Shown: in pieces, positions 16,445 through 25,253 of the stretch
Layout: the number at the start of each line of letters is the position of its first letter
Position numbering within the stretch: the stretch's first letter is position 1
Assembly: GCA_050945135.1 (NCBI GenBank)
Contig: JBMNSJ010000004.1
Location: forward strand, 1-59,631
DNA from: WRIS01 sp050945135
Lineage (GTDB): Bacteria > Actinomycetota > Coriobacteriia > Coriobacteriales > Eggerthellaceae
Direction: 5' to 3'
Length of the DNA: 59,631 bases
Notes under the pieces: model-generated
What the model saw: the letters and a program-made list of their open reading frames with translations, nothing else
Database searches by the model: none
Told to the model about the DNA's origin: nothing
Made by a program: the position numbers and the translations under genes

Positions 16445-17914
16445 CTATTTGTTTTCTCGGCTTGAAACTGGCTCGTTGGCATAAGGAACTATGTCGGGAT
16501 CTCTTTCTTCGAGATTGTTGTCCCAAACGAAGTGCTTTGTGTCTTGTGCGACTTGTTTCGAAAGAAGCAGAACAACAATGATGTTTGGAATAACCATGAG
16601 CGCATTGGTGATATCAGCAAACACCCAAACAAGATCTCCAACGCCTATTGCGCCAAGAAAAAGCGCTGCCACAATAAGTACCTGGTAGGGCTTGATTGCC
16701 TTGACACCAAAAAGATAGGCGATGCATCGATTTCCGTAGTACGACCAACCGAGCATCGTTGAATAACAGAAGAGAATCATGCCCGACATCAAGATGGGCG
16801 TACCGATAACAGGGATTGACGAAAAAGCAGCGCTGGTTAATTGCGCGCCTTCCGAGATGGTGCCACTTTCGATAATTCCAGGATTTGCAAGCATGGTAGA
16901 CACCAGGGCAAGTCCGGTGAGTAGGCAGATAACAACGGTGTCCCAGAAGGTGCCAGTCATGGAAACAAGAGCCTGACGAGCAGGGTTACGCGTTGTAGCC
17001 GCCGAAGCAATGATGGGGGCCGAGCCCATTCCGGATTCGTTTGCAAATAAGCCACGAGCAACGCCGTATCGAAGCGCAGCCATAAAGCCTGCGCCCAGTG
17101 CGCCTCCAAAAGCAGCAGATGGAGTGAAGGCAGATTCGACAATAGTGCAAATTGCTGGCCATACATACGCGCCGTTGATAAAGAGTATGGAGATACAGCC
17201 AAGGCAATACACGACAACCATTACGGGAACTAATTTTTCACATACGCGTGTAATGGATTTAATGCCGCCAAAGATGACTATCGAAACTAAGGCAACTATA
17301 ACCAAGCCGATAATTGCTGGGTCTGCCCCTGGAAAGTTTGAGGTAATAACGCTCGTCACGGCATTTGCTTGGACAGCTGACCCAATTCCAAAAGTGGCTA
17401 TAGCTCCCAATACGGCGAAAAGAACCGCCCCGAGATTGCCCCACCAAGGAGTTTTCCCATTTTTGGTGAACGCGCGCTTCCATGCATACATTGCGCCACC
17501 AAGCATGTCGCCTTTGCTGTCTTTTACACGATACTTCACAGCTATCAGCGTTTCGGCATACTTCGTGGCAATAGCGAAAATGCCAGCAAGCCACATCCAG
17601 AAGACGGCACCGGGGCCACCTGCGAGAATTGCCGTTGCGACTCCGACGATATTGCCCGTACCGATAGTGGCAGAAAGCGCGGTTGCTAAGGCACCAAATT
17701 GACTGATGTCACCTTCTGCGTCTGCGTCTTTCGTGAAAGAAAGCTTTATGGCAAGAGGAAGTTTGCGCTGAATAAAACCTGTCTTGAAGGTGAAGTAGAG
17801 ATGTGAGCCCAGAAGTAGGACAAGCATAGGAATGCCCCACACTAGTTCACCTATAAATTCAAGCGTGCTCGCTGCGTCCAAGAGCAGTGCCTCTCTGCGA
17901 AATATTGAAGTCAC
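16445..17914 (-). CDS. Sodium/alanine (AGCS-family) amino-acid symporter
   Basis: A 489-residue membrane protein of the alanine or glycine:cation symporter family that imports small neutral amino acids with sodium. The signature GALATALSATIGTGNIVGVA (near residues 74-93) and GGPGAVFWMW, KYAETLIAVKYR and RGLFANESGMGSAPI are typical. About ten or eleven hydrophobic segments are apparent. GTG at 17914 was used as start; TTG at the LLLDAAS position, preceded by GAGAGG, is an alternative giving a shorter N-terminus. It is divergent from the GntR operon across a 232-bp region with a promoter and operator, so it could be co-regulated. Confidence 0.92.
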   Translation of the reverse strand: MTSIFRREALLLDAASTLEFIGELVWGIPMLVLLLGSHLYFTFKTGFIQRKLPLAIKLSFTKDADAEGDISQFGALATALSATIGTGNIVGVATAILAGGPGAVFWMWLAGIFAIATKYAETLIAVKYRVKDSKGDMLGGAMYAWKRAFTKNGKTPWWGNLGAVLFAVLGAIATFGIGSAVQANAVTSVITSNFPGADPAIIGLVIVALVSIVIFGGIKSITRVCEKLVPVMVVVYCLGCISILFINGAYVWPAICTIVESAFTPSAAFGGALGAGFMAALRYGVARGLFANESGMGSAPIIASAATTRNPARQALVSMTGTFWDTVVICLLTGLALVSTMLANPGIIESGTISEGAQLTSAAFSSIPVIGTPILMSGMILFCYSTMLGWSYYGNRCIAYLFGVKAIKPYQVLIVAALFLGAIGVGDLVWVFADITNALMVIPNIIVVLLLSKQVAQDTKHFVWDNNLEERDPDIVPYANEPVSSRENK

Positions 17915-17980
17915 CCCATGCCAAAATATCCGACTAAGTTTAGCATATCGACTATCTTTGCATTTGAGGCAAAAAAGGTC

Positions 17981-18010
17981 TTTACAAACTTAGAGGCGTG
18001 TGTTTATAGT
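17981..18010 (+). promoter_or_regulatory. Promoter of the GntR/ABC operon
   Basis: TTTACA at 17981-17986 and TTATAG/TATAGT at 18004-18010 are separated by 17-18 bp. A palindromic operator begins immediately downstream, at the expected transcription start. Confidence 0.6.
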
Positions 18011-18038
18011 GTATATATCGCGTATATACAGTTATACA
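18009..18038. promoter_or_regulatory. Candidate GntR (YtrA-type) operator
   Basis: GTATATA (18011-18017) and TATATAC (18023-18029) flank TCGCG; a second set, GTGTATA at 18009 and TATACAC at 18032, extends the symmetry. The position over the start point of the gntR gene implies autorepression. Inference from position and symmetry. Confidence 0.55.
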
Positions 18039-18146
18039 CGGAAGTACTAACTCATCCGAAGATTGGACGCAAGATTCGGATGGAAGAAGGGAGGGGACGC
18101 CTTTCCTTCTTTGCAAGATCATTGCTGGTATTAAAGGAGAGCAATT

Positions 18147-18530
18147 GTGGAAATTGTTATATCAAACGCGAGCGACAAACCAATCTATGAGCAGATAAGC
18201 TCGCAGATTAAAGACCTTGTCTTGTCGGGAGAGCTCAATCAGGGCGATCAGCTCCCTTCAATTCGAGCGCTTGCGAACGATCTTCATATCAGCGTGATTA
18301 CCACGAAGCGCGCCTATACCGACTTGGAAGCTTTGGGCTTTCTCGAAACGGTTCCTGGGAAAGGCAGCTTCGTTGCCGGAGGAAACCTTGAGCTTATGAA
18401 AGAAGAAAAGCTCCGTCGTGTTGAAGACTTGCTTTCGCAGGTATTCGCCGAAGCAAAAGGAGCAGGGCTTTCAACCGAGGACCTCATTGATCTCATACAT
18501 GTTTTGCGAGAAAGTGACGACAATGAATAA
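18147..18530 (+). CDS. GntR-family transcriptional regulator, YtrA type
   Basis: A 127-residue regulator with an N-terminal winged helix (IYEQISSQIKDLVLSGELNQ, then QLPSIRALANDLHISVITTKRAY) and only a short helical C-terminus, which is the YtrA subfamily pattern. Such proteins usually repress the ABC transporter operon that follows them. GTG at 18147 lies 7 nt after AAAGGAG. The stop overlaps the ABC ATPase start by 8 nt. The likely operator is the palindrome at 18009-18038. The effector cannot be deduced. Confidence 0.92.
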   Translation: MEIVISNASDKPIYEQISSQIKDLVLSGELNQGDQLPSIRALANDLHISVITTKRAYTDLEALGFLETVPGKGSFVAGGNLELMKEEKLRRVEDLLSQVFAEAKGAGLSTEDLIDLIHVLRESDDNE

Positions 18531-19425
18531 TTTACTAAAAATCGAAGGCCTCTCCAAGCACTACGATGGCTTTGATTTGGTCGATGTCGACCTAGAGATA
18601 CCTGCGGGAATGGTTGTTGGCCTAGTTGGTAGCAACGGAGCAGGAAAAACAACAATCATTAAATCGCTCTTGGGGCTCATAAAGCCCGATGCGGGTACGG
18701 TGAACATCTTTGGTGAGCGTATTTTTGATGCAACGAATAAGGGATTTGATGATGCGAAACTGAGCGCCCTTAAAGAAAATATCGGCGTAGTGTTTGACAC
18801 CTGCGCGTTTCCCTCGGAAACTCGCGTGAAAGATGTTGGCTTCATGATGAAAAACGCCTATAAAAGCTGGGATGAGGAGAGCTTCCAAAGCTATCTGCAC
18901 AAATTTGGGCTTTCCCCGAAAAAGGGAATCAAAGAGCTCTCACGTGGCATGGGCATGAACCTAAGCCTTGCCTGCGCCTTGTCTCACGGAGCGCAACTGC
19001 TCATTCTTGATGAGGCTACCGCCGGGCTCGACCCCTTGGCTCGCGATGAGGTGCTTGAGCTTTTCCAGCAGTTTATGGCAGACGAAAAGCACGCAATCTT
19101 GATGTCGAGCCACATAACGTCAGACTTAGAAAAGATAGCCGACTTCATCGTCTGCATTGATAACGGACGCATCATCTTCAGCGTCGAAAAGGACGTAATT
19201 ACCGACTCGGCGGGCATTGCCCAGTGCAGAACAACCGATCTTGAGCGCATTGTCGCAGACGGTTATTTTGCCTCTGGCGAGCTTCGTATTCTGAGACGTG
19301 AGTTTGGCACCATGATTCTGGTTCCGGATCGTTTCGAGTTCCAGCAGGCCTATCGAGATATTGCAGTTGAGCGAGCAAGTATCGATGAGTACATGAGCCT
19401 GTTGTTGAAAGGAGAGCAGCGATGA
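18523..19425 (+). CDS. ABC transporter ATP-binding protein
   Basis: A 300-residue nucleotide-binding subunit of an ABC-2-type exporter. Walker A is GSNGAGKTT, Walker B LLILDEATAGLD and the H-loop SSHIT. The signature motif is weak: KELSRGMGMNL stands in place of the usual LSGGQ, as in YtrB/BcrA-like proteins. About 90 residues follow the nucleotide-binding core. ATG at 18523 lies inside the end of the gntR gene; the longer upstream frame duplicates gntR sequence and was rejected. The stop overlaps the permease start (ATGA). Confidence 0.92.
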   Translation: MNNLLKIEGLSKHYDGFDLVDVDLEIPAGMVVGLVGSNGAGKTTIIKSLLGLIKPDAGTVNIFGERIFDATNKGFDDAKLSALKENIGVVFDTCAFPSETRVKDVGFMMKNAYKSWDEESFQSYLHKFGLSPKKGIKELSRGMGMNLSLACALSHGAQLLILDEATAGLDPLARDEVLELFQQFMADEKHAILMSSHITSDLEKIADFIVCIDNGRIIFSVEKDVITDSAGIAQCRTTDLERIVADGYFASGELRILRREFGTMILVPDRFEFQQAYRDIAVERASIDEYMSLLLKGEQR

Positions 19426-20126
19426 AAAAGATGTTTTTTGCCGACCTTGCTTCGATTCAGGGAGTGTTATGGAAACAGGTTCTTCTCGCGATTGTTGTTG
19501 GTCTTTTCGTGCCGCTCATGGTAGGAAACCTCGCAATGGTAATTCCCATAATAGGCGTGATAATTCCCTTGTACGTAATTTTCTCGCTCATTACCTATGA
19601 CTCTCAAAGTGGTTGGGAGGGCTATCGCTTATCCTTACCTCTTTCGCGCAATCAATCGGTGTTTGGTCGTTATCTGCTGATCTTTGTTATCGCGATTGCA
19701 AGTGTGCTTATTGGCCTCATCATCCAAGGCGCTCTCGTGCTCTCAGTTCCTCTACTGAGCATGCTTCCACTTGGCTCACCATACTTTGATAGCCTTGCTG
19801 AACTTGACGCATACATCTTGATTTTCTTATCACTCACTCCTCTGATAATAGTTCTGATTATGGCGGGCATTATGTTTCCATTTGCGTATCGGCTAGGAAT
19901 GACTACAGCTGTACGATGGATTCCCATCGCTTTTATGCTTATTGTCTTTGGGCTTGGCGCTGTAATCGAGCTTACAAACACGAATGTTGTAATTGATTTT
20001 ATTACTTGGGTGATAATCCCCGAAAACTCAGCCTTAGCTGCGGCGATAAGCTTAGGAATCTGTGGAGTGATATACCTTGGCTCGGCAGCGCTTTCTGCAA
20101 AGCTCTATCATGCACGTGAGCTCTAG
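19422..20126 (+). CDS. ABC-2 type permease
   Basis: A 234-residue membrane protein with about six hydrophobic segments, paired with the preceding ATPase. The segment LPLSRNQSVFGRYL between the second and third segments resembles ABC-2 permeases found with YtrA-type regulators, commonly linked to cell-envelope or peptide stress. ATG overlaps the upstream TGA by 4 nt. A bidirectional terminator follows. Substrate unknown. Confidence 0.88.
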   Translation: MKKMFFADLASIQGVLWKQVLLAIVVGLFVPLMVGNLAMVIPIIGVIIPLYVIFSLITYDSQSGWEGYRLSLPLSRNQSVFGRYLLIFVIAIASVLIGLIIQGALVLSVPLLSMLPLGSPYFDSLAELDAYILIFLSLTPLIIVLIMAGIMFPFAYRLGMTTAVRWIPIAFMLIVFGLGAVIELTNTNVVIDFITWVIIPENSALAAAISLGICGVIYLGSAALSAKLYHAREL

Positions 20127-20149
20127 CACAACAACAAAGTAAATAGAAA

Positions 20150-20187
20150 ACCTGACCCACAAAGAGATGAATCTGCGCGGGTCAGGT
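20150..20187. terminator. Bidirectional terminator
   Basis: ACCTGACCC at 20150-20158 and GGGTCAGGT at 20179-20187 form a perfect 9-bp stem between convergent genes. Confidence 0.65.
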
Positions 20188-20195
20188 ATAAGGAC

Positions 20196-20609
20196 TTAAA
20201 ACTCGATAGCCTTCCAGCTGCCATCAATGTCGCAAATCCAGGCCTCAGGTTCTTCCACAGAAAAGAAGGTTAAGCGCTCATCGTTTGGCCCGTCGTAGCT
20301 TTCTCCCAAGCCAGTCATGTGATCGTAGCCATCGCGACGAACCTCTTCATTAGCCTCATCGGTCAAGCCCGCTTTTCCACGTAAGATAATCCAACCCGAA
20401 CCTGGCTTCCAACCCGAAAGCTCAAACTTTGGATTCAACTCGAGCTCGTGATAAACGTCTTTCGTTTTTGCGGTACAAAACCAAATTTTGCCATCTTGTT
20501 CAGCGGCGAAGCTAAAAGGACGCACATGTGGCTGATCCTCTTCGCAGGTGGCAAGGAACCAAGCAGGAATCCCCGTGAGGTACTCTAAAACCTTTTCGTT
20601 TCCAGTCAT
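20196..20609 (-). CDS. Pyridoxamine 5'-phosphate oxidase-like flavin-binding protein
   Basis: A 137-residue split-barrel protein of the PNPOx-like family, which bind FMN or F420-type cofactors. Recognisable segments are IPAWFLATCEEDQPHVRPF, KIWFCTAKTKDVYHELELNP and WIILRGKAGL. ATG at 20609 follows AAAGGA by 6 nt; the in-frame TTG at 20615 is too close to the ribosome-binding site. It lies next to the riboflavin ECF genes on the same strand, which fits a flavin-binding role. Substrate unknown. Confidence 0.87.
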   Translation of the reverse strand: MTGNEKVLEYLTGIPAWFLATCEEDQPHVRPFSFAAEQDGKIWFCTAKTKDVYHELELNPKFELSGWKPGSGWIILRGKAGLTDEANEEVRRDGYDHMTGLGESYDGPNDERLTFFSVEEPEAWICDIDGSWKAIEF

Positions 20610-20621
20610 TTTCAATCCTTT

Positions 20622-21422
20622 CTAGATGAAATTCGTCGCAACTATAAGAACAAACATTGCCACCAAAACAAAGATGGCGTTTCGGTCTAGCGGCCCATAA
20701 TGCAGCGGGCGTAGGCGCGTACGTCCAGGTCCACCATGATAGCAACGGGCATCCATGCCCAAAGAGAGCGTTTCCGCGTGACGAAACGCGCTGGTAAATA
20801 GGGGGATAATGAGCGAGCTAACCATGTGCAATCCGCCTTTAAAGGGGCTTGCGGAAAGCTGAGCACCACGACTTATTTGCGCGCGATAAATTGTCTGGAA
20901 TTCGAAAATAAATTGAGGAAGAAAACGCAGAGCGATTCCCATAATCATCGAAAGTTCGTGCGCAGGAATACCGATGCGCGCAAAGGGTGTCAGCAGATAT
21001 TCGAAGGCATCGGTGATGTCGAGCGTGGTGGTAGTGAGTGTCAAAAGGCTCATACTAAACAGCAGCAAAGTCAGACGCGTTCCAATAAAAGCTGCTTGAT
21101 ACAGACCACCCTCGCTGATGCGAATAAACGCCCACTCGAAGAGCACGGTTCCACCCTGCACGAAGAATATGTTAAAAAGCGCGGTGATTATCACAATAAA
21201 AATGAGGGGGAGAATCGAGCGACATGCCTGCCCAAAAGGAATCTGTGCGATAGCGATAAAAGCCACCACAAAAAACGCCGCTACGCCAAGTCCAATAAAG
21301 CTTTGCGCGCAAAATACGATAACCATCACCACGAGCGCCATAATCATTTTTGCACGTGGATCCATGCGATGAATGGGACTATTGCCCGGCCAATATTTGC
21401 CGATTATCGCGAAATCGGGCAT
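20622..21422 (-). CDS. ecfT: ECF transporter transmembrane protein EcfT
   Basis: The T component couples the two ATPases to the substrate-binding S component. The 266-residue membrane protein begins with the typical SPIHRMDPRAKM and has conserved coupling-helix sequence with SLGMDARCYHGGPGRTRL near the end, including the Ala-Arg-Cys motif. It is last in the order S-component, ecfA1, ecfA2, ecfT. Because queT in this window has no T protein of its own, this module may be shared by several S components. Confidence 0.94.
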   Translation of the reverse strand: MPDFAIIGKYWPGNSPIHRMDPRAKMIMALVVMVIVFCAQSFIGLGVAAFFVVAFIAIAQIPFGQACRSILPLIFIVIITALFNIFFVQGGTVLFEWAFIRISEGGLYQAAFIGTRLTLLLFSMSLLTLTTTTLDITDAFEYLLTPFARIGIPAHELSMIMGIALRFLPQFIFEFQTIYRAQISRGAQLSASPFKGGLHMVSSLIIPLFTSAFRHAETLSLGMDARCYHGGPGRTRLRPLHYGPLDRNAIFVLVAMFVLIVATNFI

Positions 21423-21425
21423 GAG

Positions 21426-22403
21426 CTAGTTCTTGCTTTCTTTATAGAGGGCGCACAAGTCATCAGCAAGCCGATCGGCATCGTAGAGACCGGATCCAAG
21501 CTCGATTCCGCGATTCTTTAGCGTGTCGACGAGTTTTTGAGCAGAAGGTGCACTCAAGCCAATTTCATTAAGCATCTTCCCTTGGGTAAAGACCTCATCT
21601 GGAGTTCCCAAAAGATATTGCTCGCCCTCCTTTAGAACAAGAACGCGATCGCAAAAACGTGCGAGGTCATTCATGCTGTGCGAGACCATTACAACACTCA
21701 GACCATCGCGGTGAAGTCCCGCAATAAAATCGAGGAAATCGATTCGCGTAACCGGATCGAGTCCTGCAACCGGCTCGTCAAGTATCAGCGTGCTCGGACG
21801 CATGGCTAAAACGCCAGCAAATGCAACGCGTCGTTGTTGTCCGCCAGAGAGTTCGAAGGGGCTCTTCTCGTGTAATTCGTCAAAATCCAGCGATACCTGA
21901 ACAAGCGCTTCACGTACGCGTTCATCCACTTCGTCAGCAGAAAGGCCAAGGTTTCGCGGCCCAAAGGCAATATCTTCATACACGCTTGCCGCAAAAAGCT
22001 GGTGCTCGGGGTACTGGAACACCAAGCCAACTTTTCCACGAATGCTTGCAGCAATTTTTTTGTCGGAGATGTCCTGTCCGTCCACAAGTACCCTGCCTTG
22101 CGTGGGATGCAAAAGGCCATTCATGTGCTGAATCAAGGTGCTCTTTCCGCTGCCGGTATGCCCAGCGATTCCAAAGAATTCTCCATCGTTGAGCTGGAAG
22201 TTTATGTTGCGCAAGGTCCATACTGCATCGGGACGATTTCCCCAAAGCGCCTCTTCTTCGTGAGATTGTTCAGCTTTATCGGCATTTCGTTGTTTGCGTC
22301 GCTTGAACCAAGAGGATTCTTCGAGAGACTCATTTTTGCTACGCGATTTTTTCGACTTTGGAGCAGCATAGGAAAAGCTTAGGCTTTCGACAGCAATTGA
22401 CAT
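21426..22403 (-). CDS. ecfA2: ECF transporter ATPase EcfA2
   Basis: A 325-residue ABC ATPase with Walker A GHTGSGKST, signature LSGGQQRRVAFAG and Walker B LILDEPVAGLDP. Between the first beta strand (VESLSFSYA) and WTLRNINFQL it carries an insertion of about 45 charged residues rich in Lys, Ser and Glu, unusual for EcfA2 and probably a surface loop. ATG at 22403 follows AGGAGGAGCT and overlaps the 3' end of ecfA1 by 25 nt. Three bases separate its stop from ecfT. Confidence 0.94.
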   Translation of the reverse strand: MSIAVESLSFSYAAPKSKKSRSKNESLEESSWFKRRKQRNADKAEQSHEEEALWGNRPDAVWTLRNINFQLNDGEFFGIAGHTGSGKSTLIQHMNGLLHPTQGRVLVDGQDISDKKIAASIRGKVGLVFQYPEHQLFAASVYEDIAFGPRNLGLSADEVDERVREALVQVSLDFDELHEKSPFELSGGQQRRVAFAGVLAMRPSTLILDEPVAGLDPVTRIDFLDFIAGLHRDGLSVVMVSHSMNDLARFCDRVLVLKEGEQYLLGTPDEVFTQGKMLNEIGLSAPSAQKLVDTLKNRGIELGSGLYDADRLADDLCALYKESKN

Positions 22404-23203
22404 AGCTCCTCCTCCAAACCTTCTGAAGTGACATGGGTTTGAACCGGTACGCCCCGCTCCTGAAGCTTACGAGAAAGACGACAAGCGAAGGGAACGCGAA
22501 GGTTGAGCTTATCTAGCGTTTCGGTTTGGGTAAGAACCTCATCAGGCGTTCCGTCGAGAGCAACCTGCCCGCTGTCAAGCACAACAACGCGGTCGGCAAT
22601 ACTCGCCTCATCCATGAAATGCGTAATCATAACGATTGTCATGCCCCGCTCGTTGAGCTCTTTGCATACGCGCAGCAGCCCTTTTCGACCACGCGGGTCA
22701 AGCATAGCGGAAGCTTCGTCCAGGATTAGAATTTGGGGATCCATGGCAAGCACGCCGGCAATAGCAACTCGCTGCTTCTGACCGCCTGATAGCGCGGTGG
22801 TCTCGTGTTTTTCGAAGCCCTGAAGCCCCACTTCTGCAAGCGCAGTTGTGACACGCTGCCGCAGCTCATCGGTAGGTACGCCGAGGTTTTCTGGCCCGAA
22901 TGCAACATCGTTTTCGATAAGGCTTGCCACCAGCTGATCGTCTGGATTCTGAAACACCATACCTGCGTTACTCCGAATAAAGTAAAGGTTGGTTTCGTCG
23001 TTCGTATCGCGATCAAGCACTTCTACCTTGCCATGGTCGGGGAGCAGAAGGGCGTTGATGTGCTTTGCGAGAGTAGATTTTCCCGAACCGTTTCCGCCAA
23101 GAATACAAACGAAACTACCCTTCTCGATTGCAAGGTTTACTTCTTTTAAAACGAGGCGTTCTCCGTCGTAAGTAAAGTCAATATCTTCGAAGCGGATAAT
23201 CAT
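22379..23203 (-). CDS. ecfA1: ECF transporter ATPase EcfA1
   Basis: A 274-residue ABC ATPase with Walker A GGNGSGKST, Q-loop FQNPDDQLVASLIENDVAFG (characteristic of ECF ATPases), signature LSGGQKQRVAIAG and Walker B ILILDEASAMLDP. It forms a heterodimer with EcfA2 that powers vitamin uptake. The gene starts 6 nt after the RibU-like stop, so it belongs to the same transcript. Confidence 0.95.
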   Translation of the reverse strand: MIIRFEDIDFTYDGERLVLKEVNLAIEKGSFVCILGGNGSGKSTLAKHINALLLPDHGKVEVLDRDTNDETNLYFIRSNAGMVFQNPDDQLVASLIENDVAFGPENLGVPTDELRQRVTTALAEVGLQGFEKHETTALSGGQKQRVAIAGVLAMDPQILILDEASAMLDPRGRKGLLRVCKELNERGMTIVMITHFMDEASIADRVVVLDSGQVALDGTPDEVLTQTETLDKLNLRVPFACRLSRKLQERGVPVQTHVTSEGLEEELCQLLSKA

Positions 23204-23209
23204 CGAGGG

Positions 23210-23809
23210 CTATCTGCCTTTAACTTGCTTTTTCTTTGGCGTGATGAGGTTTGAGATGCTCTTGTAAATAATGATTGTCAAAACCGAATTCAGTACGGCT
23301 TTAATCAGATTGAAGGGAGTGAGCACTGGAATAATCATCTGAACAACCGCCTCAAAAGGCATACCAAAGTACAGCGGCGTTATCACTAGATTTCCCAGCA
23401 GCGCGCCAATGGTTGAGGTGATACAACCTACTGCGAGCGCAACCACCGCACCCTTCCAGCTGCGCATTTTTTTGTAGATGAGAGCAGCGGGCAGTACGTA
23501 GCAAACCACTACGAGGATGTTCATAATTGCACCGGCAAAGTCGGCAAAAAGGATGCCATGGATTATGGCGCCAATGACACCTACAGAAATGCCCGCAACA
23601 GGACCCCAAGCAAGTCCGCTTACCATGGCTGGCATAGCAGAAGCATCGTATTTCAGCCACGGAACGCCTGGTAGAAGAGGAAACTCGATGAAAGAGAGAA
23701 TAACACCGATAGCGCAGAGCAAAGCCATACTGACCAGTTGGCGCGTATCCCATCGGTTGGTGTTCTTAAACTGATAATCATTTGCTTGGTCGGTCACGTC
23801 GAGCCTCAT
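23210..23809 (-). CDS. ribU: ECF substrate-binding protein, RibU-like (riboflavin)
   Basis: A six-helix S component of about 200 residues. GVILSFIEFPLLPGVPWLKYD and ASAMPAMVSGLAWGPVAGI match the conserved N-terminal half of RibU proteins, so riboflavin is the probable substrate. ATG at 23809 was taken as start; GTG at 23797 with GAGG at better spacing, and ATG at 23878 with no ribosome-binding site, are alternatives. No FMN riboswitch sequence was recognised upstream. It is first in the operon with ecfA1, ecfA2 and ecfT. Confidence 0.85.
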   Translation of the reverse strand: MRLDVTDQANDYQFKNTNRWDTRQLVSMALLCAIGVILSFIEFPLLPGVPWLKYDASAMPAMVSGLAWGPVAGISVGVIGAIIHGILFADFAGAIMNILVVVCYVLPAALIYKKMRSWKGAVVALAVGCITSTIGALLGNLVITPLYFGMPFEAVVQMIIPVLTPFNLIKAVLNSVLTIIIYKSISNLITPKKKQVKGR

Positions 23810-23882
23810 TCCTCTATATGTATGTAAACGGAAGTTTAGATAGAAATAGAAATCACAGGCAAGTATTGTATAAGGCATTCAA

Positions 23883-24005
23883 GCAGGGTGCAAGGGGCGA
23901 GCCATTTACCTGAGCTGCCTAACGACTAAGGCCACCAAGTACGCAGGCAGGATGCAGGGTGCAAAAGGGTAAACCATCCACCTAGGTGGCAATCGATTAG
24001 TTGTG
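23883..24005. repeat. Imperfect 71-bp direct repeat
   Basis: GCAGGGTGCAA begins at 23883 and again at 23954, each followed by a similar GGG-CCAT-ACCT-CGA-TA pattern of about 48 bp. The region lies between divergent genes and holds no ORF. Confidence 0.4.
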
Positions 24006-24056
24006 ATGGCGGGTGAAGAGGCACATTTGCAGCCACCTTTACGCTATTATGGGCAC

Positions 24057-25244
24057 ATGAAAAGAATTGCCATCATAGGAGGAGGCGCGGCTGGCCTGGC
24101 AGCAGCGATTTGTGCTGCTCACGAAGCACGACTTTTAGGCCAGCCTGTCCAAGTGCTTGTGTTTGAGGAAGCGGATCGTGTGGGAAAGAGCATCCTGGCA
24201 ACGGGAAACGGACGATGTAACTTTTCAAACGCCGAAGTAAGCGCAGAGAACTACTACAACAGCGAGTTTGTGAGCAGGAGTTTTAGTGCTCTTCCGCCTG
24301 AGGAAGTCTTTTCGTTTTTCCATCGCCTTGGTTTGTTGTGGCACGAAGAATCGCAGGGGAGGCTGTATCCTCTTTCAAACAAAGCCAGCAGCGTGCTCGA
24401 TGTTCTTCGTTTCGCCATGCAAGATTTTATCGTGGAGCTTCACTGCAATAGTGAAATCGCAACAATTACTCCTGATGGTAGCGCAAAAGCACCGCGTTTT
24501 TTGGTCAGCAGTGTGGAGGGTAAGGCGGAGTTTTTTGATGCTGTTATAGTTGCCTGCGGTGGAAAGGTGGCGCGCTCTCTGCTCCCGCCAGATTATCGCT
24601 ACCTCAATACACAACCGCTTTTGGCTCCCCTCAAAACAAATACCGATGCCATCAAGGGGCTTAACAATATTCGTGTACGCTGCGAAGTGCGTTGCGAAAG
24701 ATTCGCAGAATACGGTGAAGTTTTATTTCGCGACTACGGGATTTCGGGCATCGTGGTTTTCGATAGCACACGCTTTGTTGAGCCAGGTGAAACAATCTAT
24801 CTCGATTTTCTCCCAACGCTTGAGCTTCATCAGGTAATAGAGCTTTTGCGTAAGCGTTTTGAAACACTTGAGCGCAGAAACGGTGTCGATTTTTGTGCGG
24901 GTATACTGGTGCCGCCTGTTGCTCGAGCAGTGCTTAAGATGGCGGGAATTGCCCCCGACAGACTGTTCGAAGAAGCCGAGATTGATGCGCTTGCTGGCGC
25001 GATTAAGGTGTTTCCACTGGAAGCAAAAGGCATCGAAGACTATCGTCAAGCTCAGGTGCAACGCGGCGGATTTGAGGTAGAACACTTTGATTCTTCCAGC
25101 ATGGAATCGTTGCGTAATCCTGGTTTGTTTGTTGTGGGAGAAGCGCTCGACGTTGATGGTCCGTGTGGTGGATACAATCTTCATTGGGCATGGACTTCAG
25201 GTATTCTTGCAGGTCGTGCAGCTGTAGCCACGTTGACTAGGTAG
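24057..25244 (+). CDS. FAD-dependent flavoprotein of the HI0933/BaiN family
   Basis: A 395-residue flavoprotein. The FAD-binding glycine motif IIGGGAAGLAAA is at residues 5-16, followed by GNGRCNFSNA and, at the end, GEALDVDGPCGGYNLHWAWTSG, which define the HI0933/YhiN/BaiN-like family. BaiN is a bile-acid-pathway reductase; most members have unknown substrates, so the reaction is not assigned. ATG at 24057 begins the conserved N-terminus, but no ribosome-binding site precedes it. TATTAT at 24046-24051 lies just upstream, so a leaderless mRNA is possible; the in-frame ATG at 24003 is less likely. Confidence 0.88.
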   Translation: MKRIAIIGGGAAGLAAAICAAHEARLLGQPVQVLVFEEADRVGKSILATGNGRCNFSNAEVSAENYYNSEFVSRSFSALPPEEVFSFFHRLGLLWHEESQGRLYPLSNKASSVLDVLRFAMQDFIVELHCNSEIATITPDGSAKAPRFLVSSVEGKAEFFDAVIVACGGKVARSLLPPDYRYLNTQPLLAPLKTNTDAIKGLNNIRVRCEVRCERFAEYGEVLFRDYGISGIVVFDSTRFVEPGETIYLDFLPTLELHQVIELLRKRFETLERRNGVDFCAGILVPPVARAVLKMAGIAPDRLFEEAEIDALAGAIKVFPLEAKGIEDYRQAQVQRGGFEVEHFDSSSMESLRNPGLFVVGEALDVDGPCGGYNLHWAWTSGILAGRAAVATLTR

Positions 25245-25253
25245 GTTCTATAT

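Noticed and set aside
23810..24000. FMN riboswitch upstream of the RibU-like gene
   Set aside because: The conserved FMN aptamer core was not found on the minus strand.
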